64,000 nt of DNA, from contig NC_059550.1 in assembly GCF_905220415.1 (NCBI RefSeq), positions 6,698,501-6,762,500 of the forward strand, written 5' to 3'. Below are positions 23,671 through 35,600 of this stretch, in pieces. The position numbers and the translations under genes are program-made. This DNA is from Colias croceus. Taxonomy: Eukaryota; Arthropoda; Insecta; Lepidoptera; Pieridae. Numbering within the stretch: the first letter of the stretch is position 1; the number at the start of each line of letters is the position of its first letter. The notes under the pieces are model-generated. The model made no database searches and was not told where the DNA came from. It worked only from the letters and a program-made list of their open reading frames with translations.

Positions 23671-24499
23671 TGTCCTAATTTTACTGTATTTTCTATTGTG
23701 ATTTACCATTTATTCATTTATTGACCTGATAATTATATAAAATTTGGCCTTGTTTAGTTAAAAATGTTTTGCTATTTTATGTCTTATCCACGAACTGGGA
23801 TATTTCGATATTTGAGGTTTTGTGAGAAAAGTGTAACAGCAAAAGTTGTAGAAAATATTTTAATTACCTACAACTTTACCATTACAATTTATTCCGCAGT
23901 TATAGCCTATAGGTTTTTTCGATAATCGAAAAACCTGTTTTTTGTCCTTAAATTCCGACCCCAAATCGACCGAAATTAACTTTTCCAAAATTTTTGTTAG
24001 GTATATTCTCTTCTGTTTGTATTTGATTTCATTGTTCTATATTACTTTTATGTTTAAAATTATGTATTAATTTGTTAATTTAAAAAGTTAATATTAAATT
24101 GGTTCACTTAGGTCGTGGACCTAGCCCAGGGGGGGGTCATGACCCCATGACCCCCCCCCTGGATCCGCGCTTGATCCAATATAATATAATTTTATACCTA
24201 TTATCTTACTATTGTTATAGCCTATTATTATATAGATTCTAGGTACTTATGACTTAGAGTGTAAAGCATTTTTTCGTTGCGTTCAAAAACAAAAAAAGAT
24301 TCTAGGTATGCAATGTTCTAATACTGAACAACACTGAATTCGAGTTTTCGTTAACACCAAAAGATCACGAAAGAATGCTCTTGCTCTAGCTCTAGCTCTA
24401 TGTTCGTTTGAACTTTGAAGTAAATGCACCGTAATATTGCAATGATCTAAATGATGAAAAACAACTCTAAAAGAAGTAATAATTTTATTTGTAAATTCA

Positions 24500-26334
24500 T
24501 TACGGGAAAAAAAACACACTCGGATTATGGTTGTAAATACATTTCGTTGCGTGAAATGATGCTTCGCACAGATCTTTATACGAGTCAGCTGAAACAAAGT
24601 AAATTAGTTTTTATTTAGTAGTTAGGTATGAATAGACATTTAGACTTGCATAATAAAGAACTTCTTCGAATCAGAATACTTAGTCATGTTACTATTGAAT
24701 TATGGATAAAAATATGGAAAAAAATCTAGGTCGAAAATTTCAAAACATTTTCTTACGAACAAACTAATCGTAAAAAAAACTGGGTTGTAATACGGTGCTG
24801 TCCTACAAATAGGTAACCATTTAAATTTCATGTAATTCTCGAATAATAGAGACATATTATAATACATATTTACGTTTTCCGGGATAAAATATAGCCTATA
24901 CGGTTTCGGAAGAATCCCTCTAAGTAATGGTAAAAGAAATTTTGAAATCGGTCCAGTAGTTTTTGAGCCTATTCAATACAAACATACAAAAATACAAAGG
25001 TGTCCTCTTTATAATATTAGTATAGAATTAAAAATCAATGAACTCTACTTACCAACTTTTCTACAAGCAGTGATGGCTGCTTTGGTGGGCTCTTTTATTT
25101 CGTCAGGTAAAAGCAAATCAGCTTGTTTCATTGCCGCTTCGTAGTTAAGTTTACCATTTTTAATCTGTGGATGAATTAGAATATTATGAACCTACTTAGG
25201 TAATTATTTAGTGATTTTTTCAAAGCTTCAAGGGATTGTGGACTTGAGTATTCAATATAAATTTCAGCTTGATGCCTCAACGCTTTTGGATCATTCGTTC
25301 GTATGTACCTAGTTCTATAATAGCTATAATTAATATCATTTTAATGTAAAAGTAAGTACGTACCGCGTTAGCCATCTTCATAATACAAGCGATGTAGCAC
25401 ATAACTTCTTTTTCTTCGATGAACTGACCAGTCGCGATACCATCTATTTTTTCTAAAATATAAAAAAATAAACCGAAATGATTTGCTACTGACTCAAACG
25501 AATTATTATAATTTATAATATATAATTAGTTTTTGTTCTTCCGCTTAGTATTTAGATTAACTTTTTATGCTTATCCTAAATTTTACCTAAATCGTCGTAT
25601 GAATTGAGCAAAACAGATGTCTCCATTATGGTGCCAAAGTAATGATCAAGTTATCCTTACTAATATTTTAAAATATTCGTTTGTTTGTTTGCCTTTCAAG
25701 TCGAGGATTTAATGGTATTATTTATTTGTAGGTATTTAGGTTTGAAGCGCTTTCTTACCGTCCTCAACATTGTTTTTGGGTTGACAGGATTTTCTCATCA
25801 TTTTCCCAGTTGATTTAATTTGTTTCATAGTCATCTGTAATTAAATGAAATCTGAAATGATTTGTAACAGATTCTTGCGCTTTTATTTATTTAATAAACA
25901 AATATAAGTGTTGAGACATCGACTCTACATGAATCAACACAAGAATTCACCTCACCCCTCACCTCACAAAATATTTCCCCTCACAAAATATTTGTGGGTT
26001 TTATCTCATTTACTCTACATAAGAAGAGCACGGGATAAATGATATTTTAATGTAGTGTTTGAAGCATTTATACATATTTATTAGATATACAAACCTACTA
26101 AGCCAGACGGAGACAAAATATACAACAAACCAAAAATCGCTCAGCAGTAGGTAATTGAGTTATAATGTTGTACTTAATCCGACTAAATTTAAAGTAAACA
26201 TTCCTAGAGCCAAATAAACAATATTGTAGAACATATTTTGCTATTTTAGTAAGAAAAAGTATATTAGAGATACTTACTGCATCACAAATAATGATGGTAA
26301 TCAAAAATTTAAGGATAACCAGCAAAACGGACAT
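24500..26334 (-). CDS. OBP-2, classic odorant-binding protein (type II exon structure)
   Basis: Exons 26334-26278, 25834-25759, 25452-25364, 25164-25053 and 24588-24500 (57, 76, 89, 112 and 89 bases; phases 0,1,0,1) give 140 residues. A 19-residue signal peptide ends at the first junction. Mature sequence opens MTMKQIKSTGKMMRKSC. Cysteines: C1 in RKSC, C2-x3-C3 in MCYIAC, C4 in ITAC and C5-x8-C6 in LCEASFHATKC; spacings of 26, 3, 40, 10 and 8 residues fit classic OBPs. It ends FFFP. It resembles the lepidopteran general odorant-binding protein 72/69a-like group from memory; not tested by search. Head to head with OBP-3. Confidence 0.92.
24870..25025 (+). repeat. Retroposon tail fragment, family C
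   Basis: CGGGATAAAATATAGCCTAT, AAATCGGTCCAGTAGTTTTT, GAGCCTATTCAATACAAAC and CTTTATAATATTAGTATAG. In OBP-2 intron 4. Confidence 0.65.
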
Positions 26335-27197
26335 GGTCTTTAGTCATGAAATATTTTCACGTTGTGAAACTTATATGCGAGAGATAATTGATTAATAGCT
26401 GTCGTATTTCACACCCATTTAAACTAAGTGTGCCCACAAGTTAGTTCATATTGGAATATTGTTTCTTTTTTTGAATAGGTATTTTCATCTTTTTAATATA
26501 ACGTGTGAACTTACCAAATAATATACGTCCGTTCTTTCTTGTGGAAAGTCAAATGTGCAAACATTCATTATATTTTTATATGGTAGTTAACCTTTATATG
26601 GTAGTTACCTAAAGGTATTCGTGGACCATCTCCTTTCTCCTGTGACGTAAAAGATCCGATTCAATCGATGGTTTTTTCTTCTAATTATGTATGTACCTTG
26701 ATCAAATGTATCCCTTTATGTAGTAAATATGGTCATACTATTTTCACAGATCAACGTTTAACACAATTAAAGGTTCTTGTTATTAATTGCTAGTTATATC
26801 ACACCTTCCTTAATTGTTTATATTTCCTGTCAATCAATTCCTCAATCGTCTTTCTTTCGTAAGAAATTTTGAAACAATTATTCTTCTATAGCTTTTTACA
26901 TTTACAAAAGAGAAATTGCTCATGATTATATTAAATTGTGGGGAGTTCACATTTATATCAAGACTAAGAAAAGGATTTACAGAACACAACATAAAACTAA
27001 ACTAAAATAAAACAATACCTACTTGGCTCCATGAAATGCCTTATTAAGTTATCACGTTTATGAGACAGTAATAACTTACTTTTATCCGTTAATGTATCAT
27101 TTACAATGCATAAGTGGCTAATAATTCTCTATAAAACAATGAAAGGCATACAATTCAGGTTAGTTTTTTTATTTTAGCGACACGTTTTTATTTTACT
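26335..27197. promoter_or_regulatory. Shared upstream region of divergent OBP-2 and OBP-3
   Basis: 863 bp separate the two start codons. TATA-like words lie about 37 bp upstream of OBP-2 (TATAA on the - strand near 26370-26376) and at 27130-27136 for OBP-3 (TATAAAA). Otherwise AT-rich, no ORF. Confidence 0.45.
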
Positions 27198-29502
27198 ATG
27201 AGTTTAGAAAGACGGTTATTTATTTTGTTTTTTTTGTTGTACGTTATTTGTCCGGCTTTTGGGGTAAGTGCTGTTTTGTAAAATCCTATTAATTGAAGCT
27301 TAATGTTGTTGTGTAAAATTTCAAGAGCAAGAGCGAGCAGAGATCTATTTCGATAAGTTTTTGGGTAAAAATAAATAAGTAAAGTATAATGATAAGTTGT
27401 ATTTTTAATCGATATTTTTATTTCTTCACTTTCTATCAAATTATATCGTGTTTTGGTATTGCTATGGAATAAAACAGAAGGAAGAAGACAGTTAGGTACA
27501 TGACACACGGTGGAAGTTGGTAGAAGCCTTGGACGCGCCGATTAAAAACATGTTAAAATGTATTAAAACATCAAATTGCTCGAAAATAATCGTATTTTTT
27601 TAACATTTAAACTAACGAATTGTTAAAATCGTTGGTTTAATTAAAAAAAATTAAATGGTTGGATTAAATCTCAGTTATAATTATTTTCTTAAAATTCTGC
27701 GTTCCCTTAATTTCTGTAGATGACGCGGCAACAATTGAAGAATTCTGGAAAACTTATGAAGAAGTCGTGTATGCCTAAAAATGATGTGACAGAAGGTACT
27801 GTAGTAAAATTAATTTTAGTATGGTGAATAAATTAATTTAAATTCTATACTTTTCATCAACTTAGGTACCTACTAGTTAATTGAACGTAAAATGTTTAAA
27901 AAAATGAATAGAATTTAATAGGCCTACCTATTATAGTATTATTTTACCTGTGTACTGCATAGTGCATATTATATAAGGACTTTGTTGAATCTTCCTTCTT
28001 TCCAGCAGGAAAGTATGATAATATGTTACATGAACTTCTGTTATTTAGGTGAAAAGGTGAAAAAGGACTTTCTTTCTTCTAAGTTGTTATCAATGTTTAA
28101 TTTACTGTTGTGTTGTTATAGATCAAGTTGGTCAAATCGAACAAGGGAAGTTTATTGAAGAAAGAAATGTTATGTGCTACATAGCTTGCGTTTACACTAT
28201 GACACAAGTTGTAAGTAAATTAAAATATCAAAACGATAATAATATACACAAAAAATTATAGGTAATGAAGATGAAGAAATTAATCAATGGAATTTAGGGC
28301 GGCCGTACACGGACCGCTTCAAGCAGTTGAGACCAACCGCTTGAAGCCGCGACCGCGCGGTGAACTATAGGCATTCATTCACTGCCGTACACGTGACGGC
28401 TCGAGCCGTCGCGACCGCTTCAAGCCGTCAACTGTATGACGAAATTCCACCGTGCCGTTGACGGCTCGCGAGCGGTCGTGAGGCATACACTGACTGCTCG
28501 AGCCGTTGACTGCGCTAGAGCCGTCGACGGTTCCCTTCCCCCCTGAAAATCAATGACTTGACTAGTCAAAAAAATCAACCGCTCGAGCGGTTGGTAGCGA
28601 CGGCTCGAGCAGTTGACGCCAACCGCTCGAGCCGTCCGTGTACGTCGCTCAGCCGTTAACTGCTCGAGCGGTCCGTGTACGGCCGCCCTTAAACACACAA
28701 TTGTACGATTTACTTGTCGAATTGACAGTTCTTGAATCGTTCTTTCAATATTTTCAGCTTGTAAATAGATAGATACTTAAATTATTAGATCAAATTGAAG
28801 ATATCTTGGTCGCACTACTCAATCTGTATAAATTATGATACTTATAACAAAAGGTTTCTCACATTTCTCATGTTTTGATATAATATATACGTTGACATAA
28901 CGAAAATAAAGCCGATTTAAACTATTAAAAATTACAATATATCGAATCAAAAGGTAAAGAACAATAAACTGAGTTACGACGCGGTAATAAAACAAGTCGA
29001 CACCATGTTTCCTGCAGAGATGAGAGATGCTGTGAAAGCTTCAGCTGCAAACTGCAAAGACATTAGTAAGTGTTCTGTATGTTTGTATTTATATTTGATG
29101 TATAAAAATTTGCTAAAGGACTAATGTGCTGTCTTTTTTGTATAAAATATTAATTGTGGAATAATAACAGAGGTAAAACCTGAGCTTTTACAAACATACA
29201 AAAACGTAGAGCTCATTGGTAAATTTAATGGAAGAGTCGCTTTAAAAAATTAACGTTGCATCACAGAATACTAACTACGCTAGTTGCATGACAGTGATAC
29301 AAAAACTGAACGAAATGTTGAATTTCTATTCTTCTAGTGACCAAGTACCATAAATCATACAAATAGAATATGGCACATTGAATAAAAAATATTCTCACAT
29401 TAATCTGTTGCAGGTAAAAAGTATAAAGATATATGCGAAGCATCTTACTGGACCGCGAAATGTATGTACGATTATGATCCAAAAAATTTCGTGTTTCCTT
29501 AA
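27198..29502 (+). CDS. OBP-3, classic odorant-binding protein (type II)
   Basis: Exons 27198-27263, 27720-27795, 28122-28210, 28954-29065 and 29414-29502 (66, 76, 89, 112 and 89 bases; phases 0,1,0,1) give 143 residues. A 22-residue signal peptide precedes MTRQQLKNSGKLMKKSC. Cysteines: KKSC, MCYIAC, ANC and ICEASYWTAKC, with classic spacing. The acceptor of exon 4 (TCAAAAG) has a poor pyrimidine tract, but phase, length and the VKNN start agree with OBP-5 and OBP-6. AATAAA at 29575-29580. Closest relatives here are OBP-5 and OBP-6, which share the DICEASYWTAKC-type last exon. Intron 3 contains a GC-rich foldback element. Confidence 0.92.
28297..28688. mobile_element. GC-rich Harbinger-like MITE with CTCGAGC palindrome array
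   Basis: Inverted ends GGGCGGCCGTACACGGACCG and its complement are flanked by TTA (28294-28296 and 28689-28691). Inside, the palindromic words GACGGCTCGAGCCGTC, CCGCTCGAGCGG and relatives (ACGGCTCGAGC, TGCTCGAGC) occur about ten times. Strikingly GC-rich in AT-rich surroundings. In OBP-3 intron 3; a chance antisense ORF covers it. Confidence 0.8.
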
Positions 29503-29933
29503 AAAAGTTATTGTCTTCAAAAGAATCTTTCAAAAATATTAAATCATTGCGAATATTGTTTCCATGCTTTATTTAATAAAAACACATTTATTTCTTTCTA
29601 TAATCTCGATATACCTACGTCTAACATACAATATATTATATTATTAAAAAAAAGTTATCTAACAGCTATTTAAAATTTTCTACCCAAAGGTAAAAATCTG
29701 ATAGAGCAATATTGTATCATTAAAAATAAACTAATAGCAAATCATTCCGATTTAAATGAACTGGGTTATTCTCGAAATAGGTAGGTACCATGTTATTTCA
29801 ACCGTTTAGCAAATTACAGGATCAAGAACATATAATTTTGGTGAATTTGACGATTCGTTTAAATTCTTATTAGGTATTGTAATATTGTTAACATAACTTC
29901 ACTTGTAATATTAATTTTGATGTTTGCACTACA

Positions 29934-31877
29934 ATGGGGCGGACTACTACCTTGATAGTGATTTTGTTATGTTTTTTATCCTACACGTATGGGGTGAGTA
30001 ATGAGTTTTGGTAATAATTGATACGAATGTGATGCCTAAAATAATTGATATCTAAAGTGATGCCAAAAAAATGTTTTTTCTTTTCACAAATCGACAATAC
30101 TCACGAATGATTTTTTAATCGTAACGTTTAATTTAAAGATGACAAGAGTACAGTTGAAAAAGACGATGACCGTTATGAAAAACCAGTGTATGCCGAAACA
30201 CAAAGTTACGAATGGTAAATATATTTTATTACAAGTAAATTATATCCAAAGAGAGTTAAATAAATTAATAAGGATTTTGTTTTTTCATAGACAAAGTTGG
30301 GCAAATCGAGCAAGGAGTTTTTATTGAAGACCACGATGTTATGTGCTATATCTCTTGTGTTTATAAAGCGGCTTTAGTGGTAAGTTTTTAAACAGATAAT
30401 TATTTAAAGCCTGACTCATGTCTGCTACCTTAATAAATCAAGGAATTTTCAATGTAAATTTATTATATTATGTACCAGCAAAATATCTACTAGCCGAAAC
30501 AGCAAAAAAAGTTATTTCTTTTGGTATCGTTAAAGTTATGGATCTATAAAATAATGTGAATAGCGATGCCGGAATTTAACGTGTTTATATTGTAGCTTGC
30601 ACGCATGATACAGAAATAATGATTCAAGTCAACCTCTATGAAAGAGATAAAATTGTTAGGAAAATAATATGTTAAAAAAAGTAAATGATTGAAAGAATAA
30701 TGCGCAAGCATTCCATTTTTTAGTAAATCCATACTTATATTATAAATGCGAAAGTAACTCTGTCTGTCAGTCTGTTACTCAATCACGCCTAAACTACTGA
30801 ACCAATTTGCATGTAATTTGGTATGGAGATAACTGACATTTTAAATTTAGTAGACAGACAACCTATTTGTTTGATTCTTTTAAGTGAGGAGTAGGGAAAG
30901 GGTTTTTTAAAGGGGCATACAAATTAGCACATGCTATGCATGCAAATTACTCTAATCACAATAATATAGTACCTAACTACCTACCTACTAGTAACTAGAT
31001 TAATCTGGTAAACATCATCATCTCATATACTTAATGTTTTTTTTTAACAGGTAAAAAACGAAAGACTTGATAAAGATCTTATATCAAAACAAATAGATAT
31101 TCTTTATCCAAAGGAACTAAGAGCTACAGTTAAAAGTGGAGTTCAAAGTTGTTGTGATGTTCGTAAGTAATATTATACGTTGTAATAAAAAGACGTGTGG
31201 CTCTCGGGGACTGCCGCGGTAAAGCTATTGCATAGCATGCCTTCAAGCCACACCTCCGAGCCCGGGGTGCCTCGGGGTGGGCAGCGTGAGTGATTCGGTC
31301 CCAGCGCTCAAGGATCGCGATAGAAGCTATATGCAATAGCTTAAAATATAATTTGTTGTATTGTATTAGCCTGTTATGTCCCAAATGCTGAGCAAAGCGC
31401 TTCCATGAATCACGATCTTGTGGTATTGTAGACCAGTCTCTATTAAATTGGTCCAGTTCATCCCGCCATATTTTCTCCTCTTTTATAAATTAAATGTAAT
31501 TATATTTTATATTGTACCTATTATTTTATATTACGGAACTGCATAACATTATTGTAATATTTTTTAGTCCACGTTTGAGCACACGAGTTTCTAATTAATA
31601 ACATCTTAAAAATGTCTGGATAAATTTGATTTTAAAGAAATGGAGGAAAATGTAAAAATGACTGGTATAAATTTTGTTTTAAATGACTGACTTGTTTAAC
31701 ATTGTTTAGGTCATCTTCTCTTTAGAAGAGACTACACTCACTCTGTGTCTTTACATTTTAATACCTAATAATCTAATGTTTGTTACAGAGAATAAGTACG
31801 ACGATGGTTGTGAAGGAATTTTCCACGCCACTAAATGCTTATATGAATATGATCCAGCAAGCTTTGTTTTTCCATAA
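29934..31877 (+). CDS. OBP-4, classic odorant-binding protein (type II, divergent)
   Basis: Exons 29934-29993, 30139-30214, 30291-30379, 31051-31162 and 31789-31877 (60, 76, 89, 112 and 89 bases; phases 0,1,0,1) give 141 residues. Signal peptide about 20 residues (MGRTTTLIVILLCFLSYTYG). Cysteines: NQC, MCYISC, SCC and GCEGIFHATKC. A doubled cysteine (SCCDV) at C4 gives seven cysteines in the mature protein, so either could be the paired one. AATAAA at 31888-31893. It is the most diverged of the type II genes, but every exon length is conserved, so it looks functional. Confidence 0.9.
30733..30960 (-). repeat. Retroposon tail fragment (antisense)
   Basis: ATTATAAATGCGAAAGTAAC, TCTGTCTGTCAGTCTGTTAC and CTAAACTACTGAACCAATTT: typical lepidopteran SINE/RTE tail read backwards. 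In OBP-4 intron 3. Confidence 0.55.
31185..31345. repeat. Dispersed GC-rich repeat, copy 2 (inverted relative to 15382)
   Basis: ACTGCCGCGGTAAAGCTATT, TGCCTTCAAGCCACACCTCC and GCGATAGAAGCTATATGC match the complement of 15382-15590. It overlaps the start of OBP-4 intron 4. Confidence 0.6.
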
Positions 31878-32623
31878 GTATCTATGAATAAATAAAATCC
31901 TTTTTCTGGCAGATTTAGTTCTATTTATTTTATTTAACTTTACTCGCAATAAATAAATAAATAAATAAAAAATCTCACCTGAAAGATGGAAGAGTTGTGA
32001 GAGAAAAATAGTATGAGTACTCACTTAGTCTTTTATGTTATAGAGTTTTTGCCTGTTCATTTAATTAATAGTTTGAGATTGACTCGAAAAAGGCGGTCAC
32101 AAGAAAATGTATCTACATTCTACACCAATTATAATTTAATACCATAAAGCCTCGATATAATCCAATTTAATTTTTCAGCATATTATTCAAGCATTCAAAA
32201 CTTTAAAGAGGCATTTCCATATTTTACTCTTTCTACTTTATACTAGGTAGATATTAACCTGAACTAAATAAAATTTGTGAATATGTGTTATTCGTGTATT
32301 ATTAATTAATCCTATGTGAAAAGCAGCACTAGCAGTTAACAAATGAGCGCTTTTGGGTAGTGCATAAGCAGCATAAGCCTATGGCTTCTTAAATTTCTTC
32401 ACCAGCACTTAACGTTAATCGACACTATACCGTGATATACTGGCAAGAGATGGCGCAGAGTCAAATGGAGGCTCTTATTGTCGGAGGCCAAGACTCACTT
32501 TGAGTCCCTGCGTCACTCTAGTAAGTAAGTAAGTATACCGTGATATAAACACACTCTTATAATAATAAGAACTTGCTATAAATACACAGCCTCGTACTTT
32601 GAGGTATTCCTCCACAATTTGCA
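31878..32623. other. Intergenic region between OBP-4 and OBP-5
   Basis: Contains the OBP-4 polyadenylation signal, a short AAAT microsatellite near 31948, and the OBP-5 promoter with TATAAAT at 32577-32583. No gene seen. Confidence 0.5.
32577..32583 (+). promoter_or_regulatory. TATA box of OBP-5
   Basis: TATAAAT, 41 bp upstream of the OBP-5 start codon. Confidence 0.45.
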
Positions 32624-35600
32624 ATGAAACTTCTTAAAATGTACGCTCGGTTAATTTTTTGTATGTTTTTAACGATTTTAACTGGAAATAACGTCTTGAC
32701 GGTAAGTTGTATTAAAACCACGATGTGCTAAACAAGAAACAAAATGCTAACTTAATTGTGTAATTATAGTTGACTAGACAACAGATAAAAAATTCGGGGA
32801 AGTTGCTGAAAAAAACCTGTATGCCGAAAAACAACGTTAATGAAGGTAAGTAAATTATGCACATTGGGTTGTTTATAAATATACTAGGTATGTATTTTTA
32901 GATTTGAAGCTAAAAGGTTTTTTTCAAATTTAATGCTATAATTACACACATGTTTTTATAAAAATAAAATCCAGTTTATCCAAATGATAAAGTTATCATA
33001 CTTTTCTGACGCAAATACCTATTTAAATTATGCTTAATTTGTTTTTAAGATCAAGTGGGTTCTATTGATCAGGGAAACTTCATTGAGGAAAGAAATGTTA
33101 TGTGTTACATCGCTTGTATTTATTCAATGGGCCAAGTTGTAAGTATGGATATTTTTTTTTTTAAATTATGTTTTTACGCACATAAATAGAATAAAATTGA
33201 TATTTGGTACATTTTTAACGAAGTCGTAATTTTTTTTATCATGTTAAATCAGGTTAAAATCTTATGAAAATCTGTAAAGCACTTCCGTAGAGCATTAACA
33301 GATAATGTATCTAATATTATTATTAAGTTTCAAGTTTCAAATGATCTCAGACAAGAATGATAGGATGCAAATTATGTAAGTGTAATTTTATGTAAATTGC
33401 ATTTTATTATAGACAGGTTCCCATGATACACGTCATACATAAATTTTATTTCTATATCACGTTCACTGCGGCACCTAAAATGCCAAACTTACCGTTGTTG
33501 CGGCATGTCTTCCATACTTCACATCGGCAAGTTCACCACTGTGCGTCATGAGCCATTTTTATCACATCGCACCTTCTGACTTTGAAGGTTAATAATTTCA
33601 TGAAATTTCAAGATATTTCAAAAATTTTTTTCAGATAATAGTATAATATATAGTCTAGTATATACCGCATAAAAAGCTTTTAGTTTGACCCAATAGTTTA
33701 AAAGATATGAGGGAAAATGTAAACCCCTGATTTTGTGAAAAATTATTTGCCATCCCGCACTGCGTTGATACGGCATGTTTACAGTAATAGCGATGGGAAA
33801 CACTGTAAAATAAAACATCGATATCGATATAAATCAATTTTGTATATTTCAGTCTGTTTGTATTAACAGATAACGAGATCGTCGATACAAAAAAAAAAAA
33901 ACACATATAAAACAAGGTACTTGATAGAGTACTATCAGGAAATTGTTCAGTAACTTTTGTTTTAATTTGTTCAGTAACTTTTGTTTTAATGTTTTATATT
34001 ATTTTTACAACTGTCATAACATTTTTGCATTTATGCTTCGTAATAAAAGAAAATAAAGAAACTAAAGCCTCTAATTTATCAGTCATTTAAAAATTTGATA
34101 ACGACGCGTGCGGTCCTGGTACATCACTATGCGAGACTGACACGCGGCGCGCTCGCAGTACAGTGCGGCATGAGGTGCTTGTCCATGGCAAAATATTTGA
34201 CATGCCGCACATAAAAGAAACGGTTTATTTTCTATGCGTTGTGTCCAATATTTTGCTATACGATTTTTAAACGAAATTGAGTCCTACTTCAAACTCTGAT
34301 CACAAAAATATATTTGTCTCTTTTCTAGTCATTGATTAACATATAAAAAACCTCGCCGCACCACGGTGAAAACTGCGATTTTGGGCGCCGCACTGTGGTG
34401 TAGTCGCTGATGGCCCGATACTGGACATGCCGCAGTGAACGTGATATTTATGCTTGAACTTGACCTATTATGAATTAACTTATAATGTAAGGGGTTTTCC
34501 ACAAATAAAGGCAACAATCATATTAATAATATGATGTTATATAACATCGTCATGCCAACAAGTCTGTAATCATATAGGTCCATTTAATGTAGAGATATAT
34601 TTTTATTAACATTTAACGTTTCTATATAATGAATTGTATTGACTCGTGACTCGTGACAAATACATGACTAAATAGTAGTTCATCAGTAATAACTGTTGTG
34701 AAGAGAGAACATTCTAACAATAGAGGGGTGATATTGTATGCAATGCACCCCTCTATTACCTACATAATACTCTATACCTACATAATAACTAGTTAAACTT
34801 AGCGGGAGCGATTTGACTTTTTAAAAAAAAAAATAAAAAAAAATAAAATTAAAATTAAACTTATTTAATTACTTAACTATAACAAGTGGACGATTTGGAG
34901 TCACAAATGTTAATGCCAGAATTACATGCATGGTACCATCGATACAATATTGCGAAACAAATGTTTTCCATTATGTGGAAATTGGAATGCTTATGTTAAA
35001 TTGCAAGAACTCTCCGGTGGTCTTGCTGAGGCCAGCGGAAGGCTATTGCTCAACCTAACACAGAGGGTTGGGGTGGATGCGTAACTCCTCCCTCCTTAAG
35101 TGCGAAATTATCGGTTTGTTCATTTTTAATAACTATCCGATGATTTCGCAGACACATTACATTTAATATCTTATAACGAAGTAAGTAAAGTAAAAATAGA
35201 ATTACAAGTACAAAGATTAAAAATAGAGACGTATAGCCTAAAGTAGCACTGAATCTAAAGTTTCTTTCACTGTTGACCATTTCACTATCACTGAACACTG
35301 ATTGCTTTAATATCGTTGACATATATTTAACTTCGTCCAAGTTGATTCCTCGCATATTGAGTACACGTGTACTGGATAATATTGGAGTTCTATTCACAGG
35401 TAATTGCGGCAAAACTATAACTTTTGTTGGTTCTACAGGATCATTCTCAGTAATTTCTTGGTGAGGGCGAATCGTTATATTCTGGATCTCGATGCTACAT
35501 GGTTCGTCGATGGTCATTATGTATGTGCCCACGACAGGATATTTGCTGACATCACCATTGCAAATTTGAGTCAGAGTATTTCTGTACTTTGAGAAAAGTA

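Larger units (their letters stand above)
21796..24173. mobile_element. hAT-type non-autonomous element with nested insertions
   Basis: Ends CAAGGGCGGATCC and GGATCCGCGCTTG are inverted, and an 8-bp duplication ATCCAATA flanks them (21788-21795 and 24174-24181). An 8-bp duplication fits hAT. Next to each end is a C/G run (GGGGGGGTCA). No transposase ORF remains. Another element (21901-23670) occupies most of its interior. Confidence 0.8.
19886..24499. other. Intergenic region between OBP-1 and OBP-2
   Basis: No coding exon seen. It contains retroposon tails at 20205 and 21541, a short hairpin at 21257, and a large nested hAT-type element at 21796-24173. Confidence 0.6.

Noticed and set aside
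28420..28698. Antisense ORF of 92 codons with repeated RAVS/TAREPSTA units.
   Set aside because: It reads through the GC-rich palindrome element at 28297-28688; the repeats are DNA palindromes, not protein repeats.
34329..34517. Antisense ORF of 62 codons next to the retroelement.
   Set aside because: Lies across the end of the TGCCGCA-motif TIR element, with no recognisable domain.
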